A DNA stretch of 64,000 bases from Brevibacillus ruminantium (GTDB lineage: Bacteria > Bacillota > Bacilli > Brevibacillales > Brevibacillaceae): assembly GCF_023746555.1 (NCBI RefSeq), contig NZ_CP098755.1, positions 173,501 through 237,500 on the forward strand. The letters run 5' to 3'. The stretch's first letter is position 1, and the number at the start of each line of letters is the position of its first letter. The notes below the pieces were generated by a model, which had not been told where the DNA came from, made no database searches, and worked only from the letters and a program-made list of their open reading frames with translations. Made by a program: the position numbers and the translations under genes. Of this stretch, positions 17,423 to 26,850 are shown in pieces.

Positions 17423-18586
17423 GTGATTTCATACAGCTATTATTGTTCTACACGTATCGAAATGGGAGTAGGCAAGGCTCTTCAGTTGCCCGAATACCTG
17501 CGTTCCATGCAAGCAGGCTCGTCCATCTTGCTGGTCAGTGACCCGGGCGTGATTCGGGCAGGACTGGTCGAACCGATCCAGAATGCTCTGGTGGAAGCAG
17601 GATATACCGTAACGCTCTTCTCGTCCCTCAGTCAAAATCCACGCGATACGGAATGCCTGGCAGGAGCAGCCCAATTCCGCGAGGCTGGCGCCGAGATGGT
17701 GGTAGCCATCGGAGGAGGAAGTGCCATGGACACGGGAAAAACAATCGCGCTGTGCGGGCCCAATGGCGGCATGCCAGCCGATTACGCAGACGGACAATTG
17801 CCCTATCAGAACATAGCCCCGATCATCTGTGTGCCTACGACAGCCGGTACGGGATCGGAAGTCACCCGCTCTGCTGTCATTACGGAGTCGTCTACACATA
17901 GAAAAATGACGCTGAAGCACGCCAGTCTTCGCCCCGTGCTGGCAGTGCTTGACCCCGCCCTGACCTACAGTGTGCCGCCTGCTGTCACGGCTGCTACCGG
18001 TGTTGACGCTTTGGTGCATGCCATCGAGGGGTATACCTGCAAGGTGACGAATCCGATTTCGCAAGCACTTGGGGCAAAAGCGATGCAAACCATAGTCTCT
18101 GCGCTGCCCGCTGCCTACGCGGATGGACAAAACGAAGCGGCACGCTACTCCATGCTGGGGGGCAGCATGCTGGCCGGTCTTTGCTTCGGCTCTGCGGATG
18201 TGGCGGCTGTGCATTGTCTCGCAGAGGCACTCGGCGGTCTTTACGACACTCCGCACGGCGTAGCCAATTCGGTCTTTTTACCTCATGTGCTTCGGTTCAA
18301 TGCTGCTGAAAATAAGCCTATGCACGCCACTCTTTCGCGGACGATGGGGTTTGCCAGGGACTCGGATACCGACGAGCTGGCGGTGGCAAAGCTGATCGAG
18401 GGAATCGCAGACTTTACGAAAGGTCTGGGCATCCCTGCACTGAGCGATTTGCCGGGTGTACGCGAAGAGGATTTTCCGCGGATCGTGGAGCTGGCGGTGG
18501 CAAACGGCTCTACACCAAGTAATGTCAGGGCGATCACGGCTACTGATTACCTGCGTATTCTGGAGGAGGCGTATCGGTCCCGCTAA
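17423..18586 (+). CDS. Iron-containing alcohol dehydrogenase
   Basis: A 387-residue group III (Fe-dependent) alcohol dehydrogenase. The GTG at 17423 follows GGGGAGG by 8 bases and gives the family's usual length; the frame is open further up but has no support. The NAD site GGGSAMDTGK, the block CVPTTAGTGSEVTRSAVI, and the metal ligands in GVDALVHAIEGYT and CLAEALGGLYDTPHGVANS are all present. Related enzymes reduce aldehydes, lactaldehyde or maleylacetate; the substrate here is unknown. It stands alone between a terminator and a small gene. Confidence 0.9.
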   Translation: MISYSYYCSTRIEMGVGKALQLPEYLRSMQAGSSILLVSDPGVIRAGLVEPIQNALVEAGYTVTLFSSLSQNPRDTECLAGAAQFREAGAEMVVAIGGGSAMDTGKTIALCGPNGGMPADYADGQLPYQNIAPIICVPTTAGTGSEVTRSAVITESSTHRKMTLKHASLRPVLAVLDPALTYSVPPAVTAATGVDALVHAIEGYTCKVTNPISQALGAKAMQTIVSALPAAYADGQNEAARYSMLGGSMLAGLCFGSADVAAVHCLAEALGGLYDTPHGVANSVFLPHVLRFNAAENKPMHATLSRTMGFARDSDTDELAVAKLIEGIADFTKGLGIPALSDLPGVREEDFPRIVELAVANGSTPSNVRAITATDYLRILEEAYRSR

Positions 18587-18690
18587 AGCTGTTTTCGCTG
18601 GGAACAGATAGCGGATCAGACCAAGCAGCCGGAAAAAGAGGAAACATCTCCCTTTTGTCGAATTATGGCAAAAAGGGAGGATGATGACTG

Positions 18691-18870
18691 ATGCTGGAAG
18701 AAAAGAAAGTGGTATTTCATTTCAATGGAGGAGACACGATTTCTCTGCGGACCTCTGAGCCTGAAGAAATCATACAGATGATTGCCAATCAAAACGACGG
18801 GTGGCTCCAATATGATGACATTGTCATCAATGTAAAAAACGTAACTTACATAAAAGTGGTATCGCCCTAA
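18691..18870 (+). CDS. Small hypothetical protein, 59 residues
   Basis: An ATG 10 bases after AAAGGGAGG opens a 59-codon frame (MLEEKKVVFHFNGGDTISLR ...). The protein looks like a small beta sandwich with an acidic helix (SEPEEIIQMIANQN) and a hydrophobic closing strand (YDDIVINVKNVTYIKVVS). Similar short proteins occur in Bacillales, but no function is known to me. The good ribosome site supports translation. Confidence 0.65.
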   Translation: MLEEKKVVFHFNGGDTISLRTSEPEEIIQMIANQNDGWLQYDDIVINVKNVTYIKVVSP

Positions 18871-18989
18871 AGGAAAGAGATGTTACATGGGAGGAAAAGG
18901 CCTGATCGGAGGCGCTGAATTTGTGGATAAAGGGGACGACTTTTAGGGTCGCCCCTGCGCCCTATTTATACTATAAACAAACTATAAAC

Positions 18990-19022
18990 AAAGGCTTCGC
19001 CAGGATTGTCGGCGAAGCCTTT
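18990..19022 (-). terminator. Terminator of the minus-strand gene at 19.0-19.6 kb
   Basis: A 12-bp perfect stem AAAGGCTTCGCC / GGCGAAGCCTTT with a short loop, followed on the minus strand by GTTTATAGTTTG. It could act on both strands. Confidence 0.65.
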
Positions 19023-19043
19023 GTTGCTGTTCATCCACTAAGG

Positions 19044-19604
19044 TTATCCTTCCACACCATTTCGAACCCTCGACTTGGGCCACTCCTTATTGTCAGAGAG
19101 GATGAGTTTGCTCATATTTTGGGCAGCTTTCCATTCCTTTACCTTCTCATCGTGGAAATGAATCATGTTCACTAACACTTCATGAGAGATGGACTGGAGT
19201 GCTTCTTCGTTATTTCCGGTGTGATGCAGTTTTTCACCGTCTTTTAAGATAAGCTCTTCTGGTATTCTCATGACAACATTGCCTTCCGCATCGGGAAATT
19301 CGATGATCTGCTTTGAGGCAGCAAGCCCGCCGAATCTATTGATTGTCCTCACAACCTCTGGAATCAGGTCGTTCATCTCCGTACCCTGTGTTATCCCTTC
19401 GAGGGTGACGAACACAAGGTCGCCATCCTTATCTACGTGTTCAATGGGAAACGGATAAGAAACAGATGTAATCCGAGTATTCCCAACATCATGTCTATTA
19501 AGGTCAGAAGATGGCCCTGTTTGACCAGACAAAATCGACAGGACAACGCTAACTGTCAAAAAAACGGAGACAACAAAAGAGGCGAGCCACTGTTCCGTTT
19601 TCAC
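19044..19604 (-). CDS. Membrane-anchored hypothetical protein
   Basis: A 186-residue protein starting at a GTG (VKTEQWLASF) after GGGGGGAA. Residues 8-27 form one membrane helix (FVVSVFLTVSVVLSILSG); the rest is polar and probably outside the cell, ending in a charged helix. No family recognised. The RidA-like gene lies 55 bases upstream on the same strand, so the two may be co-transcribed. Confidence 0.65.
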   Translation of the reverse strand: MKTEQWLASFVVSVFLTVSVVLSILSGQTGPSSDLNRHDVGNTRITSVSYPFPIEHVDKDGDLVFVTLEGITQGTEMNDLIPEVVRTINRFGGLAASKQIIEFPDAEGNVVMRIPEELILKDGEKLHHTGNNEEALQSISHEVLVNMIHFHDEKVKEWKAAQNMSKLILSDNKEWPKSRVRNGVEG

Positions 19605-19659
19605 GAAATTCCCCCCAGTGTAAAATAGCTGACGAGAGAACAGGCAGCTTGTCGCCGCC

Positions 19660-20049
19660 TTACTTCCGGGCTGCCCACGCCTCCACTTCAACCTTCAGGG
19701 ATGGCTGAGCCAATGCGGATACGTACGCCAAAGTCGTAGCGGGCGGATTGCCACCATGAAATTCATTCCAAATGGAGACGAATTGATCCCGATCAAGAGA
19801 TTCGGTAAACCAGATATTTATTTTGAAAATCCCATCTGCTGTTACGCCTTCACTGCTTAAGATGCGGGTGATATTCTGCAAGGCATTGCGAAATTGGTCT
19901 TCCACCGAATCGGGAATCTCACCATTCAAGTCGGCTCCCACCTGCCCGGACAAAACGAGCAGTTCTGCGTCTCTTGGCAAGATGGAGAGATGTGAATACG
20001 ATCCAATCGGAGGTGCTACAGTGTCCGGATTTTTGCGAATGATGTTCAA
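19660..20049 (-). CDS. RidA/YjgF-family protein lacking the catalytic Arg
   Basis: A 129-residue Rid-family protein (GSYSHLSILPRDAELLVLSG, EDQFRNALQNITRILSSEG, LKVEVEAWAARK). Classical RidA proteins use an Arg in the PxARxxVEV motif to deaminate enamines. The equivalent stretch here is PPATTLAYV, so that Arg is absent and the protein likely belongs to a non-RidA subgroup with another role. The ATG at 20049 follows GGAGG. Confidence 0.85.
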   Translation of the reverse strand: MNIIRKNPDTVAPPIGSYSHLSILPRDAELLVLSGQVGADLNGEIPDSVEDQFRNALQNITRILSSEGVTADGIFKINIWFTESLDRDQFVSIWNEFHGGNPPATTLAYVSALAQPSLKVEVEAWAARK

Positions 20050-20211
20050 AGAGATGCCTCCTTGCGTATGGTTGATGAAAGTATCATTTTTTAAAGTATA
20101 ACATTCTCAAAAGCAAATGGTCATTTCTTACTTTTAAACCTGTTGTTAACAAACAACGAATGATGTTACAACAGAATCACTCAAAGACAGGGAAGCCGAA
20201 CCGAAAGAAAT

Positions 20212-20664
20212 TTAAATATCTTGAGACAATCGAATCATATCCCGGCACTGTATCCCGTTCTCGTAAATCTCTTCCGGGTAATGCCGAAGAAAAAAATCGA
20301 CATCTACACCTACAATGCGAAAGCCGCACTTTTGATAGAGAGCCAATTGCCCGATGCTTGAGTTTCCTGTGCCGATTTCTATTGTTTCATAGCCTTTCTC
20401 CTTGGCCGTTTGGATCGCATGCAGCACCAGCTTTTTCCCGATCCCTTGGCCGTGCATCGTTTCAGCAACAGCGATGTTCACCAACTCTACCGTGGCAGGC
20501 CTCGTCGGCAGAAGTACGTAAACCCCGATTGGTTGATAATCGATTTCCGCGACATAACATTCTCCTCTGTTCACGTACTCTTCAACAAGACTACGAGAAG
20601 GGTCTGCGAGTAACAACAACTCCATGGGGGAATCTTCATGGGCAAGCAGTTTTCTGATATTCAT
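20212..20664 (-). CDS. GNAT-family N-acetyltransferase
   Basis: A 150-residue GNAT protein with the acetyl-CoA loop ETMHGQGIGKKLVLHAI and the late block GNSSIGQLALYQKCGFRIVG. The ATG at 20664 (MNIRKLLAHED) follows AAAAGGAG; a longer form to 20697 is unneeded. It resembles Bacillus YvbK-like aminoglycoside-type acetyltransferases, but the substrate is unknown. Confidence 0.85.
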   Translation of the reverse strand: MNIRKLLAHEDSPMELLLLADPSRSLVEEYVNRGECYVAEIDYQPIGVYVLLPTRPATVELVNIAVAETMHGQGIGKKLVLHAIQTAKEKGYETIEIGTGNSSIGQLALYQKCGFRIVGVDVDFFLRHYPEEIYENGIQCRDMIRLSQDI

Positions 20665-20957
20665 GTCTTTCTCCTTTTTGTAGAGATCACTTTTCAAGGC
20701 TGTAACCTGTTCCGATATGGAAAATTCGCCGAAAGGCTTGGATTACCTTGTTGCGTTCTCTACGCTAACCGTAGGCTTGCGTGAGATGCCGTTATGATTA
20801 TTGGGGGCGTATGATGAAAAAGAAAAATATATTTATAAGTTAGGTATTCCTATATCTTAGGCACCCATTTCCCTGAGGAAGCTCAACATTGCGAAACATT
20901 TTCCTTTTTTTGGAGTCTAATGTATTGTGAGATAAAATGTTAAGGGAGGTATTATAC

Positions 20958-21542
20958 TTGAAAAAAAGCTCTTTTCTAACGTCATTAGTACTCGTAATGT
21001 CTATTGGATTTTCAGGACTGATGACTCAATCAGTTTCCGCTAATAGTGCTGTTGAAGTACAAAAGGCACAATCGCAGATTGAACATGTCAAGGTAATAGG
21101 TATAGGCTTGAATTCCCCTTGGGCTTCAGTAACTGAAGAATGGTATGACCCAGTAACTGGATTTCAACGTAACGACAAGGAATATATTGACAGAGAGACG
21201 ATAAATTCAGAAACTAAGGTTTATAAATATGAGCCGAATGAATCATTATTTAAAAAAAGTATGACGCAATATCAGGACGAGATTGTGTGGAAACTAGTAG
21301 GTTATGATAATCTCGGTGGTATACAAGTAAAAAAAGTGAAATCAATAGTAGAGCCCAAAGGTGGTATCTACCAAATAGCATACATTGACATCTCAACCGG
21401 ACTCCCTATAAAAGAGGAAACTTACGGTAGCAACAATGAACATCTAAAAAGCTTTATTTATTTTTTTGATCATGTGAACGATCCAAGTGGTGAAATTTTC
21501 AAGGAGGTGGAAAAAAATACAGGTGTTAGCATAAAAAAATGA
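20958..21542 (+). CDS. Unrecognised secreted protein
   Basis: A 194-residue protein with a signal peptide (LKKSSFLTSLVLVMSIGFSG, cleavage probably after VSANS). I chose the TTG at 20958, 8 bases after GGGAGG; an upstream in-frame ATG at 20937 overlaps that site. The mature part (EWYDPVTGFQRNDKEYIDRE, YQIAYIDISTGLPIKEETYG) resembles the fold of outer-surface carrier proteins such as sigma-E regulator or MucB-like domains only loosely. AT-rich and isolated; function unknown. Confidence 0.68.
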   Translation: MKKSSFLTSLVLVMSIGFSGLMTQSVSANSAVEVQKAQSQIEHVKVIGIGLNSPWASVTEEWYDPVTGFQRNDKEYIDRETINSETKVYKYEPNESLFKKSMTQYQDEIVWKLVGYDNLGGIQVKKVKSIVEPKGGIYQIAYIDISTGLPIKEETYGSNNEHLKSFIYFFDHVNDPSGEIFKEVEKNTGVSIKK

Positions 21543-21710
21543 AGTGATAGTCACTACTTCAGGTTATCTCTAAACGCCCACTCTTGATATCCAGGATTGC
21601 AACCTTCTATATATGGTTCTGTGGTGTTATAGGGAGGTGAGAGACATTTTTGTACTCCCTTAAATGACGAAATGATGTTGACTTCTTTTTTTACCGGATA
21701 TTACCAGATA

Positions 21711-22672
21711 TTAGTCATAGAATTTCCTAATCTCTTCAATAAGCCCAGGACTATTTTTAACCAGATTGATTGTTGGACCAGCATAAAATACCATTGGTGC
21801 CCGTTTAACTAGACTTTTAAATGTATTGATATAGTAATTAAATTCCTCTCGATGGGAGCTATTGTAATAATCATTGGCTTCCATGTTCACCCCGATTATA
21901 GCGGTCGCGGAGGATTTTTTACCCCCTGCAATTGGATTTCCGGCATCATCCACTACTTCCTGCGCTTATGCACTATCATAAACCCGATTAACATTTTTCT
22001 TGTAGGTACTACCCTGGAAGTAATACTGTGGTTGGATGCAAATGTAGTCAAAAATATTTGTTTGGTTTGCAATGACTCCGAGATTATGTGTTACATTTTT
22101 CGCGTATTTACCATACCCATAATATGGGCACCACATGAATTCTTTATCATAGTTATTACGGACTTGATAGGAAATATCATTTAACAGTTTGACCATGGGG
22201 TTAGATGTTGGACGTGATTCGCTAATTTGTTCTTGAATCGGGAAGATAGTTTCAGTCCGGAAATAAAAACCATCGATGCCCCCATCCCAAAAAGTCTCCC
22301 CACAGATATCAATGACAGTATCTCTTGCTCGACTCATAAAAGTTTTATAGAATGGATAAAATGAACTAATCTTCTCAATGTTCTCCATGGTATATTGATT
22401 GTTGTCAATTGCAGGTAACGAAATGTAGAGATCTTTAGACCAAAGCGATGAACGTCTCCACTCATAAACGAAATCTTCTAAATCCGAAATCATCTGTTCA
22501 ATAACACTTTCTTGATGGGCATTACTTTTTCGTAAGTCAAATTTCATTGAATCTAGGGTCATATCCCCAAGATGGACCACTAAAACCCAAATATTTTTTT
22601 ATCAAGTTCATTAAGTATTTGCCTGTCGACTGTACCGTATCCTTTTCCGGTATAAACATGTAACGCTCGCAT
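21711..22672 (-). pseudogene. Broken DUF4855-like gene
   Basis: Reading on the minus strand, MRALHVYTGKGYGTVDRQ runs to a run of seven A near 22597, where a one-base shift is needed to continue as IWVLVVHLGDMTLDSMKFD. The frame then runs to an in-frame TAA at 21966-21968 and resumes without a shift as AQEVVDDAGNPIAGG to a stop at 21711. The middle and end (EFMWCPYYGYGKYAKNV, FDYICIQPQYYFQ) match my memory of the DUF4855 family, probable glycosidase-like secreted proteins. Two lesions make it a pseudogene, unless the homopolymer shift is a sequencing error. Confidence 0.65.
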
Positions 22673-22903
22673 TCTTCGGTTTGCCATATTAAAAACCACC
22701 TTTTTTAGATTAAGCGAGAATTTGACCGGTCGTCTCTTCGCTTTCACTAACTAGGTAAAAAAATTTAGGGGTTGCTCACTTCATACAGAAAGTTTTTAAT
22801 TTTTTAGGACCGATTAAAAAGATTGGTGTGTAACTCTTTGGTTAAGTAAAAAGTTCCACATTATATTTCGGAAAATTGGATATAATCAAGAATCAGTATC
22901 AAG

Positions 22904-22938
22904 AGCCCTCCTTAAACGAGAAGGGCTTTGTTGTTTTG
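22904..22938 (+). terminator. Hairpin and T-rich tail before the istB remnant
   Basis: Stem AGCCCT / AGGGCT followed by TTGTTGTTTTG. The wider region 22673-22955 has no other recognised feature. Confidence 0.5.
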
Positions 22939-22955
22939 CTCTGAATTGTAAAGTT

Positions 22956-23354
22956 AATTGTCTCTATCTTGGGATGGAGGCTTGCCGTCACGGTTACACT
23001 GTACAATTCTGGACAGCCGCTAAATTATGTAATGAGCTGATGGAGGCGCAATCGGAGAGGTGTTTGCTTCAATTGGAGAAACAGTGGTTAAAAGTCGATC
23101 TAGCTATTCTTGATGAGGTAGGGTTTGTTCCTTTAAGCAAAACAGGAGAGGAACTACTCTTTCAATTCTGCGTTGCTCGTTACGAAATAGGCAGCATGAT
23201 TCTTACGAGTATTTTGGACTTCGCAAACTGGACTCAAGTGTTCAAGGATGAACAAATGACGGCCGCTTTAGTGGATCGACTTACTAACCGCGCTCACATC
23301 TTCGCAATGAATGGCGAAAGTTACTGATTTAAGCAAAGCCTGAAGCAATCGTGA
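22956..23354 (+). pseudogene. IS21-family IstB helper ATPase, 5'-truncated remnant
   Basis: The frame reads LGMEACRHGYTVQFWTAAKL, then DLAILDEVGFVPLSKTGEEL and RLTNRAHIFAMNGESY, the C-terminal two-thirds of IstB. The N-terminus with the Walker A loop is missing. A TGA at 23325 interrupts the expected ending, which resumes in frame as FKQSLKQS. The transposase gene istA is absent. It is a decayed insertion-sequence fragment in the accessory stretch before the Tad genes. Confidence 0.82.
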
Positions 23355-23572
23355 TCATGAAAAAGTTACCCACCATCGGGTGGCAATAATTTTGCCATGG
23401 TGGTCAATTTTTTGATAAGCACGGTGATTCAACATATTGATTGACTGAGATTGTAATTTTTTAGAAAAAGCCATCACTGGTTTTTACAATATTGGATATA
23501 TTTCACTATTTGTTAGGGAATATAATTATAGCTATAATATTAAACGTATTAACGCGGTGTCGTTATGAGACA

Positions 23573-23604
23573 GCAAAAAAATGGCTGTCGACTTTCTCGA
23601 CAGC
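23573..23604 (-). terminator. Terminator of the minus-strand orphan gene
   Basis: An 8-bp perfect stem GCTGTCGA / TCGACAGC, followed on the minus strand by CATTTTTTTGC. It ends the gene at 23622. Confidence 0.8.
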
Positions 23605-23621
23605 TAAAGAATGTTCGGTGA

Positions 23622-24032
23622 TTACTCCGAGATTTTTTTTAGTAAGTTTTGAAGATTTATAGTTTTAGCATTGATTATTTGATATTTGCCAAGTTCCTCC
23701 TTATCAGTACTAAATATATCTATAGAATGGTTGTCGTATAAATACAATAGATATGTTATTGAATAATCTTTTATTATTCGAATAGATTGGGACTCTTTAA
23801 AAGATGTGGAATCACGTCTTGATTTAAGTTCCATCTTGGAGAAAGTATCTAATATTTTTTTAATTTCATTTCGATCTTTGATTATTTTTCTATCTTCATT
23901 ATAGTCTATAACAATAGCAGACACCTCTTCTTCGTTAAGTGCTACAATTTCTTTAGAAGGTGAACTTTTCAAGCTACTATAGGCATAAAATATACCGATA
24001 ACAACAATAATAAATACAACAAAAATGATCAT
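23622..24032 (-). CDS. Membrane-anchored orphan, related to the protein at 43.8 kb
   Basis: A 136-residue protein with an N-terminal membrane helix (MIIFVVFIIVVIGIFYAYSS) and a polar outside domain. The core NEIKKILDTFSKMELKSRR matches KEIQKILDDLSKLELRK in the protein at 43788-44261, so the two are relatives; both resemble small Bacillus lipoprotein-like orphans such as YhfM by layout. The start is uncertain: a TTG-AAA-AAA start lies just upstream but out of frame by a poly-A run. Function unknown. Confidence 0.6.
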   Translation of the reverse strand: MIIFVVFIIVVIGIFYAYSSLKSSPSKEIVALNEEEVSAIVIDYNEDRKIIKDRNEIKKILDTFSKMELKSRRDSTSFKESQSIRIIKDYSITYLLYLYDNHSIDIFSTDKEELGKYQIINAKTINLQNLLKKISE

Positions 24033-24402
24033 CTTTTTTTCAAAATGTTAAACCGCCTTTTGATTTTATCTGGCATACCTTTAAATAATTTGTTTAATCT
24101 ACGATTTTCAAGCTGAACAGTTTTAACATGAATATTACCAAGAACGGAAAAAAAGAACAGTTAGTTGTAATGATACCAATCAAAACTAGCTTCGGATTTT
24201 TACAAAGCCGGGATGATGAAATTCCTCGACTTGTCTATATTAAATAGACGAAAGAAAATGGAAAAAGTTTCAAACTCTTTTTTTCTAGGAAATGGTTATT
24301 AGATAAAAATTTTTATGGAAAATTATATCATGGTGTTAATTTACTGAGTCGGGGAAACTACAGCTTTAAAAGTCTTCATGTCCTTGGTATAAACTATTTT
24401 AA

Positions 24403-24466
24403 AGGATGTCTCTAGGTGACTGTTCCAAACAGTTGCACCCAATAGAGGCATCCTATTTGTTTTTCC
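24403..24466 (+). terminator. Long hairpin upstream of the first Tad locus
   Basis: Nested arms AGGATG / CATCCT, GGTG / CACC and ACTGTT / AACAGT form one long stem that ends in ATTTGTTTTTCC. It looks like a strong terminator or insulating hairpin. The rest of the gap 24033-24543 is AT-rich with no recognised gene. Confidence 0.55.
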
Positions 24467-24543
24467 ATCAAACCGGTAAGTTGGCTTTTTTTGTCCTCTC
24501 CTTCCCCTATACGCTGGATAAAACAGGAAAGGGGGCACGCAGC

Positions 24544-25272
24544 GTGTCGATTCATCCGCTTCGACTGATTGCGATATTTCTGCTGGCTGCTTGCGTAGCG
24601 GCCGGGGCGTACCACTTCTTACAACCGCAAACCTTTGTCTACGTCAAGCTGAGAGGACATGTGGAAAAAGCAAGCGGAGAAAAGCTGGCGGCAACGGATC
24701 TGGAGCGAGGCGAGATTCAGGTAGGAGGGCTGGCTCGCGGCCAATCGGCAGAAGCCCTTGGCCTGATTCCATGGGAACATGCGCCGCGTTACTTGGACAG
24801 ACCGTTGTCTCGGCGAATAGAGGGAGGCAGACCGCTTTTGCCAGGAGACGTGGAGCCCGAGAGTGGCAAAACGTATGGCCGGGAGCTGGCAGAATCCATG
24901 ACGGGCATCAGCATTCCAGTCAACAATGTAACGGGAGTCCACCCCCATGTCGCTGTGGGTGAACGCGTGCATGTATACGCCTCGTTTGAGGACGACAGCG
25001 GCGCACACACTGGGCTGCTCCTTCGCAATATGCCAGTCATTGGCGTGCAGAGGGAGATGGACGGAGCGATTCCCAGACTTCAGGCAGTCACACTGTCATT
25101 GCAGCTCCGAGAGGCGGTGCTGCTTACTCATGCCCTCCATTACGGGAAAATCCGTTTGGGACAAGCCTCTCTGCAGGAGGGGGAAGATACAGCGGGAATT
25201 GGCGATCAAGGCTTTGCAGCATCCCTGATCAAAACGAAAAAACGGTGGGGAGAGACGGAGGAGGGGCGTTAG
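24544..25272 (+). CDS. CpaB/RcpC-like Tad pilus protein (locus 1)
   Basis: A 242-residue protein with an N-terminal membrane helix (LIAIFLLAACVAAGAYHFLQ) and a SAF-like domain (DLERGEIQVGG, IEGGRPLLPGDVEP, GISIPVNNVTGVHPHVAVGE), the layout of Flp pilus assembly protein CpaB. The GTG at 24544 follows AAAGGGGG; the longer frame upstream has no support. It overlaps the next gene by one base. CpaB acts in the outer part of Tad pilus assembly; in Gram-positives it probably sits at the membrane-wall zone. Confidence 0.75.
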   Translation: MSIHPLRLIAIFLLAACVAAGAYHFLQPQTFVYVKLRGHVEKASGEKLAATDLERGEIQVGGLARGQSAEALGLIPWEHAPRYLDRPLSRRIEGGRPLLPGDVEPESGKTYGRELAESMTGISIPVNNVTGVHPHVAVGERVHVYASFEDDSGAHTGLLLRNMPVIGVQREMDGAIPRLQAVTLSLQLREAVLLTHALHYGKIRLGQASLQEGEDTAGIGDQGFAASLIKTKKRWGETEEGR

Positions 25273-26825
25273 TGAAAAAAAGATTGTTGATTATCGATGA
25301 TGATCCCGCTGTAGGTACATTATTGCAAACACAGCTGGGAGGAAGTCAGTGGCTAGAGGTCTGCGGGCAGACAGCGAGCGTGGAGGACACATGGCGTGCA
25401 CTAGACGAGGAGAAAATGGATATGGTCCTGCTCGGTGGAGTGCGGGAAGTGGAAAGGGGGGTGTTATGTCAACAGTTGCGTCTTTCCTTTCCACACCTTC
25501 ATTTTATCGCTGCATGCACGTCGACTGAGCTGATGTGGGAGCCATTTTGGCGAAACCTGGGGATGTGGGTGATTGGCAAGCCGATCCAACCTGGTCAACT
25601 GGAGGTGCTGGCGATGCAACTTTCATCCTTGTCCACACCTCCTTCTCTACCACCAATCAACAAATCAGGCATGGGCGCATCCGGGATTTCCGGCCAGGTC
25701 TCATCCGTCTCGGAACCTTACACACAAAGCCATGGTTTCGTCGCACCAGTCGCTCCAGCCGCACCTGGCCAAGCGCCAGTCCTGCCAGGTCAAAGTTTGG
25801 CGGGAGGAACTGTTTCATCAGGGGGGACGGGTATGCCACTAACGTTTCCGGCTGTTGCCGAAGCGAGACCGGAGCCGCCTTACAAGGCAGATTCAAACGG
25901 TGTGCAGCGAGCATCTAAACGATTGATGACGGTATACGGACCAAAAGGCGGCGTGGGGAAAACCTTTCTTTCCCGCGAACTGGCTATTTATTTTGCGCAA
26001 AGAAAAAACGGTGACACTCCGTTAAAAGTGCTGGCTGTCGATTTCAATCTGGACCTGGGGACCTTTGCCACCGCGTTAAACCTGTCTCGCACCCCCAATC
26101 TCTACACTTGGGTGCAGGATATTGATAGACGGCTTCGTGACTGGATTCGTTCTCACGGCAGAGAGCCAGACGAATTGAACCAGCAGGAGTGGCAGGAGTA
26201 TATCGAGGCGGTACAGTTATCGCCGCAGGAGGTGGACAATCATATTGTCGTTCATGAAGCGAGCGGATTGCATGTCCTCACCTCCCCGCGCGATATTCGG
26301 AACAGCTTTGAAATCAAAGACTATCATTTGTATCTGATTCTGGATGCTTTGAAGCACAGCGGCTATGATGTCATCTTGATCGATACTGCGCCCGATACGA
26401 CCGATGCCACGATTCAAGCATTGTTTTTCGCCGAACAAGTGATTATGGTCGGCAATCCAGTAGTGGACTCTATTGAAAATATCCAACGTATTTTAAAGCT
26501 GCTGCGGGAGGCAGAGTACCCTGAGGAGCGAATCCAACTTTGCATGAACCGTCTGCAGCGCAAAGAGATGTTTACTTTGGATGAAATCCGCGCCTATTTT
26601 CAGTTGCATCCCAGTAAAAAAATCTTTGCGATCCCTGATGATCAGGAGGTAAAAAAGTCGATCAACACAGGCAATCCGGTCATGCTCCATCCCGGCAAGC
26701 TGGCTGCCAAGGACGCCATCATTGAACTGGGAAAAGCGCTTCTGCCTGAGCAGGAGGGGAACGGTGACTCGCTCAAACGCAAGGAAAAAGGACGATCCTC
26801 CCTGTGGAAATGGCTGAAGCGATAA
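25272..26825 (+). CDS. CpaE/TadZ-like ATPase with pseudo-receiver domain (locus 1)
   Basis: A 517-residue protein. Residues 1-120 form a response-regulator-like receiver (KKRLLIIDDDPAVGTLLQTQ) that keeps the acidic start and a late Lys (IGKPIQ), but the phosphate-accepting Asp is replaced (VLLGG). A Pro/Ser-rich linker of about 90 residues follows. The C-terminal half is a MinD/ParA ATPase with an intact deviant Walker A, GPKGGVGKTFLSRELAIYF, and VLAVDFNLDLG. CpaE/TadZ proteins place the pilus machine at a cell site. The GTG overlaps the cpaB stop. Confidence 0.85.
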   Translation: MKKRLLIIDDDPAVGTLLQTQLGGSQWLEVCGQTASVEDTWRALDEEKMDMVLLGGVREVERGVLCQQLRLSFPHLHFIAACTSTELMWEPFWRNLGMWVIGKPIQPGQLEVLAMQLSSLSTPPSLPPINKSGMGASGISGQVSSVSEPYTQSHGFVAPVAPAAPGQAPVLPGQSLAGGTVSSGGTGMPLTFPAVAEARPEPPYKADSNGVQRASKRLMTVYGPKGGVGKTFLSRELAIYFAQRKNGDTPLKVLAVDFNLDLGTFATALNLSRTPNLYTWVQDIDRRLRDWIRSHGREPDELNQQEWQEYIEAVQLSPQEVDNHIVVHEASGLHVLTSPRDIRNSFEIKDYHLYLILDALKHSGYDVILIDTAPDTTDATIQALFFAEQVIMVGNPVVDSIENIQRILKLLREAEYPEERIQLCMNRLQRKEMFTLDEIRAYFQLHPSKKIFAIPDDQEVKKSINTGNPVMLHPGKLAAKDAIIELGKALLPEQEGNGDSLKRKEKGRSSLWKWLKR

Positions 26826-26850
26826 AAAGAGAAAGGAGGGCGAAGTGGGA

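Noticed and set aside
18961..18991. Short tandem ACTATAAACAA repeat as a possible CRISPR or att site
   Set aside because: Only two copies of about 11 bases with no spacer pattern.
24403..24466. Riboswitch for the first Tad locus
   Set aside because: It is one long simple hairpin with a T-rich tail and lacks the multi-helix layout or known conserved core of c-di-GMP or other riboswitches.
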